Shown here: one piece after another, positions 22,214-24,396 of the stretch | How positions within the stretch are numbered: position 1 is the stretch's first letter | How the letters are laid out: each line of letters begins with the position of its first letter | NCBI GenBank assembly: GCA_041655035.1 | Contig: JBAZCN010000040.1 | Coordinates: 1-24,396, forward strand | Reading direction: 5' to 3' | DNA: 24,396 nt | DNA from: NAT127 sp041655035 | GTDB taxonomy: Bacteria > Pseudomonadota > Gammaproteobacteria > Pseudomonadales > Porticoccaceae | Made by a program: the position numbers and the translations under genes | Notes under the pieces: model-generated | What the model was told of the DNA's origin: nothing | Database searches by the model: none | The model's input: only the letters and a program-made list of their open reading frames with translations

Positions 22214-22227
22214 TGAACGCGTGTTCA
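22214..22227. promoter_or_regulatory. Palindromic operator-like site, candidate TetR target
   Basis: The sequence TGAACGCGTGTTCA is a 14-bp near-perfect palindrome (TGAAC-GCGT-GTTCA), of the shape bound by many TetR/AcrR regulators. It abuts the TATAAA element, so a bound repressor would block transcription of the receptor. The TetR gene upstream is the obvious candidate to bind it. Confidence 0.6.
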
Positions 22228-22270
22228 TATTTTTATGATGCCAAACCCTAATAATATTCGAGGTAATCAT

Positions 22271-24274
22271 ATGAATTTTAATAAGAAGATACTTGTTGCC
22301 GGTATGCTGCTATGGAACGTGGCGGAGTCAATGGCGCAAGTGGAAAGTGATGACCAAGGAACCGTAAACCACAGCGCCGGCAGGCAAATAGAGGAGATCA
22401 TCGTTCAGGCTCGCCGCCGCGACGAATCACTGCAGGAGGTTCCCCTCGCAGTTACAGCACTGAGCGGTGACGTATTGCGTCAACAGGCGATGGTCACCAC
22501 TGAAGATTTAAGGCAGAAGGTGCCGTCACTCTATATGACGCCCGCCACCGGTCGGCGCGATACTGTGACCTTGGGGATCCGCTCACAGCAAAATATCCAG
22601 TCACGACTGGATCAGGACCCATCCGTTGCCGTGTATTTTTCGGAAGTGACGATGGCGCGCCCTTATGGCATCAACCAGGGGCTCTACGACCTTGAATCGA
22701 TCCAGGTACTCAAGGGCCCTCAGGGGACGCTGTTTGGAAGAAACACCACAGGCGGCGCCATGCTTATACAGCCTAATCGTCCGTCACATGATCTGGAAGG
22801 ATCGTTGGAAATGGAGATGGGGAATTACGACAGCCGGATCGCGACGGGTGTGCTGAATCTCCCTGTCACTGATGAACTGGCGGTGCGGTTGGCGGGACGC
22901 AAGGCGAAGAGGGACGGCTTTACGAAGAATCTTCTGACCGGGGATAAGCTGGATGAAGTAGACAATTACTCATTGCGGGCAGCGGTACTATACCGGCCAA
23001 ATGACAGGCTTGAAAACCACCTTGTCTACGACAGTTACAGTGCAGATGACAGTGGAACGAGTTCCGTGCTTAGCGCCATACGTCCTGCCGGGCTGGGGCC
23101 GATATTTTTCCCCGGAATAATCGACGAGCTTTCCGAGCAAAACAGACGTGGTGCCCATAAGGTTGCGCTGGACGCAGAGACGTATTCAAAAGTGGATGTT
23201 CAGGGGCTGGCCAATACCACAACCCTGGAATTGGAAGATATCACTATAAAAAACATCGTTGGATGGAGGAGAACAGAATTGAATGCCTTCAACGATCTCG
23301 ATGGGTCGCCATTCCCCATACTTCACTCCGGATTGATAGGCAAGGCTGAACAGTTCAGCGAGGAATTCCAGGTGCAAGGCACGTCCCTGGACAAGGCTGT
23401 CGAATGGATAATCGGTGGCTATTACTTCACTGAAAAAGGGAGTGATTTTACTCCCCTGGAGGGGCTGGCGGGGTCGCTGGCCTTTACCAACGGCGGCAGG
23501 GCGAAAAATGTCAGCAAATCTGTTTTTGGTCAAGGTACATACAGGTTTTCAGCCATTCCCGATCTGAGCCTGACGATAGGTGCGCGCTATACCTGGGACA
23601 CCCGCTATATCGACTACCGGCCGACATTTCCCGATGACAGCTGTGCATTCCTGTTAGGAGGGCTGCCGGCTGATCCCTGTTCAGTAAGAGACGATGAAGG
23701 TTTTACCTCCCCGACCTGGTCGGTAGGCCTGGATTATCAGATCACCGAGCAGGTGCTGTCCTATATTGTAACGCGCAGAGGGTATCGATCCGGAGGGTTC
23801 AATATAACAGCGAGGGATGATGTCACGGCGTTTCCTCCTTTTGATCAGGAGAAGGTGACAGACGTTGAAATCGGGCTCAAAAGTGATTTGTTTGTGGGCG
23901 AAATACCTGTTCGCACCAACATGGCCGTCTATTATGCGAAAAGCGACGATCTCCAGAGGAGCATAAGCCCTGGCACAATCGGCGTGCGCAGGGTGGTGAA
24001 TGCCGCCGAGGCGAAGTTTTACGGGCTGGAATTGGAATTGACCGCCGAGTTGACGGAAAGGCTCATGTTGTCCACATACTACAGCTACGACGAAGCGAGT
24101 TACGACAATTTTGTTGATGGGTGTGTCGATGTGAGCGACAGTAGGATTCCCAACGCGCCAAAAAATAAACTGGGTGTCGGGTTGCGATATCAGATGAATG
24201 TGGCGGATGGCTTGGGAGATGTCGTGCTCGGCGCTGATTATTACTACCAGGGAAGTGTGTATACGAATATGTAG
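22271..24274 (+). CDS. TonB-dependent outer-membrane receptor, 3' end cut off by an insertion
   Basis: An outer-membrane receptor for an unknown scarce ligand. ATG 22271 has GAGGT about 7 bases upstream and gives a signal peptide ending near SMA-Q (about residue 23). A TonB box-like IEEIIVQARR follows, then the plug domain with LYDLESIQVLKGPQGTLFG and RNTTGGAMLI, then a long beta-barrel with alternating aromatic strands and IDYRPTFP/SVGLDYQI type repeats. The sequence most resembles the large Cellvibrio/sphingomonad-type receptor class, usually about 700-800 residues. It ends at residue 667 in YYYQGSVYTNM; the last strands and terminal aromatic residue are missing and an IS3-type sequence begins at once. 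The product is therefore probably non-functional. Confidence 0.9.
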   Translation: MNFNKKILVAGMLLWNVAESMAQVESDDQGTVNHSAGRQIEEIIVQARRRDESLQEVPLAVTALSGDVLRQQAMVTTEDLRQKVPSLYMTPATGRRDTVTLGIRSQQNIQSRLDQDPSVAVYFSEVTMARPYGINQGLYDLESIQVLKGPQGTLFGRNTTGGAMLIQPNRPSHDLEGSLEMEMGNYDSRIATGVLNLPVTDELAVRLAGRKAKRDGFTKNLLTGDKLDEVDNYSLRAAVLYRPNDRLENHLVYDSYSADDSGTSSVLSAIRPAGLGPIFFPGIIDELSEQNRRGAHKVALDAETYSKVDVQGLANTTTLELEDITIKNIVGWRRTELNAFNDLDGSPFPILHSGLIGKAEQFSEEFQVQGTSLDKAVEWIIGGYYFTEKGSDFTPLEGLAGSLAFTNGGRAKNVSKSVFGQGTYRFSAIPDLSLTIGARYTWDTRYIDYRPTFPDDSCAFLLGGLPADPCSVRDDEGFTSPTWSVGLDYQITEQVLSYIVTRRGYRSGGFNITARDDVTAFPPFDQEKVTDVEIGLKSDLFVGEIPVRTNMAVYYAKSDDLQRSISPGTIGVRRVVNAAEAKFYGLELELTAELTERLMLSTYYSYDEASYDNFVDGCVDVSDSRIPNAPKNKLGVGLRYQMNVADGLGDVVLGADYYYQGSVYTNM

Positions 24275-24396
24275 TGGCTTAATGATTTAGGACACCTCCA
24301 CAAGGCGGTATGCTACCGTCACTATGAGGTGTTTGATGATGAGACGATCGTTCAGTATAGATTTTCGGCGAGAGACGGCCAGCTTGGTTCTGGATC
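24275..24396 (+). mobile_element. Left end of an IS3-family insertion sequence (continues beyond window)
   Basis: The receptor reading frame ends abruptly and a non-receptor sequence starts with TGGCTTAATGATTTAGGACA, which looks like an IS3-family terminal repeat (TG start, GGACAC inside). The exact edge may be 24270 (TGTAGTGG) or 24275. A transposase OrfA begins 61 bases further on. The right end, the second repeat and any target duplication lie outside the window. Confidence 0.75.
24336..24396 (+). CDS. IS3/IS911-type transposase OrfA, N-terminus only
   Basis: The frame from ATG 24336 reads MMRRSFSIDFRRETASLVLD and runs off the window. The start of IS3-family OrfA proteins, which bind the element ends through a helix-turn-helix, has the same R-R-x-[FY]-S-x-[ED]-F-[KR]-x-E-x-A-x-L-V-L-D pattern. 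GAGG sits 6 bases before the ATG. Only 20 codons are visible. Confidence 0.75.
   Translation, partial: MMRRSFSIDFRRETASLVLD

Larger units (their letters stand above)
21786..22270. other. Long intergenic region between the TetR gene and the receptor
   Basis: No gene is supported in these 485 bases. It holds three palindromic or inverted sites. TGGCGG-AA-CCGCCA occurs at 21969-21982. GAGCAA/TTGCTC lies at 22052-22068, nested in CTGTC/GACAG. The TetR-type palindrome is at 22214-22227. A perfect TTGACA is at 22069-22074 without a matching -10. Confidence 0.6.

Noticed and set aside
1..24396. CRISPR arrays, tRNA or rRNA genes
   Set aside because: No regularly spaced repeats of 24 bases or more and no cloverleaf or rRNA-like sequence were noticed on reading; a dedicated search was not possible.

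Overview
The window looks like chromosomal DNA of a GC-rich gammaproteobacterium. This rests on a homodimeric-type pyruvate dehydrogenase E1 (aceE) followed by a two-lipoyl E2 (aceF), a BepA-like M48 protease, a protease III-like M16 lipoprotein, and nadA. I cannot name the species. The DNA is strongly GC-rich to about 20,990 and visibly more AT-rich after that.

Layout. (1) 1-300: 3' end of nadA. (2) 301-722: no intact gene; it carries what looks like a decayed fragment of an EamA/DMT permease. (3) 723-2770: an overlapping OmpR-type response regulator and TctE/QseC-like histidine kinase. (4) 2853-11014: an unusual compact locus of two convergent arms. The plus arm encodes an alpha/beta hydrolase, two half-size (about 4-helix) DMT/SMR-like membrane proteins and a DegT/DnrJ-type PLP aminotransferase. 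The minus arm encodes a MtnX-like HAD phosphatase, a class III PLP aminotransferase, a previously untracked 54-residue protein, a FemAB/GNAT_6-type N-acyltransferase, a ureohydrolase-fold protein and a sterol-desaturase/fatty-acid-hydroxylase family membrane protein. The arms meet in a 4-bp overlap of their stop codons. (5) 11015-11540: upstream region of the minus arm, with an inverted repeat. (6) 11541-16307: divergent M48 and M16 metalloproteases. (7) 16512-20886: aceE-aceF. (8) 21147-24274: a TetR regulator and a TonB-dependent receptor with a palindromic operator-like site in front of the receptor. (9) 24275-24396: left end of an IS3-family element that cuts off the 3' end of the receptor gene.

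How the genes may work together. Block 4 is the best candidate for an undescribed system. It holds two different PLP aminotransferases, a ureohydrolase-like enzyme, an N-acyltransferase, a membrane lipid hydroxylase, a hydrolase and a paired small transporter, next to a two-component system. I read it as a pathway that makes, lipidates and moves an amino- or guanidino-derived lipid or envelope modification. The transporter pair plus DegT aminotransferase plus sensor kinase recalls the logic of arnB/arnE/arnF with pmrAB, but the product is unknown. From memory, nadA and the M48 gene are near neighbours in Pseudomonas, so 301-11540 may be a block inserted between two core genes. The TetR/TonB-receptor segment looks like a separate, more recently acquired unit that an IS has since inactivated.
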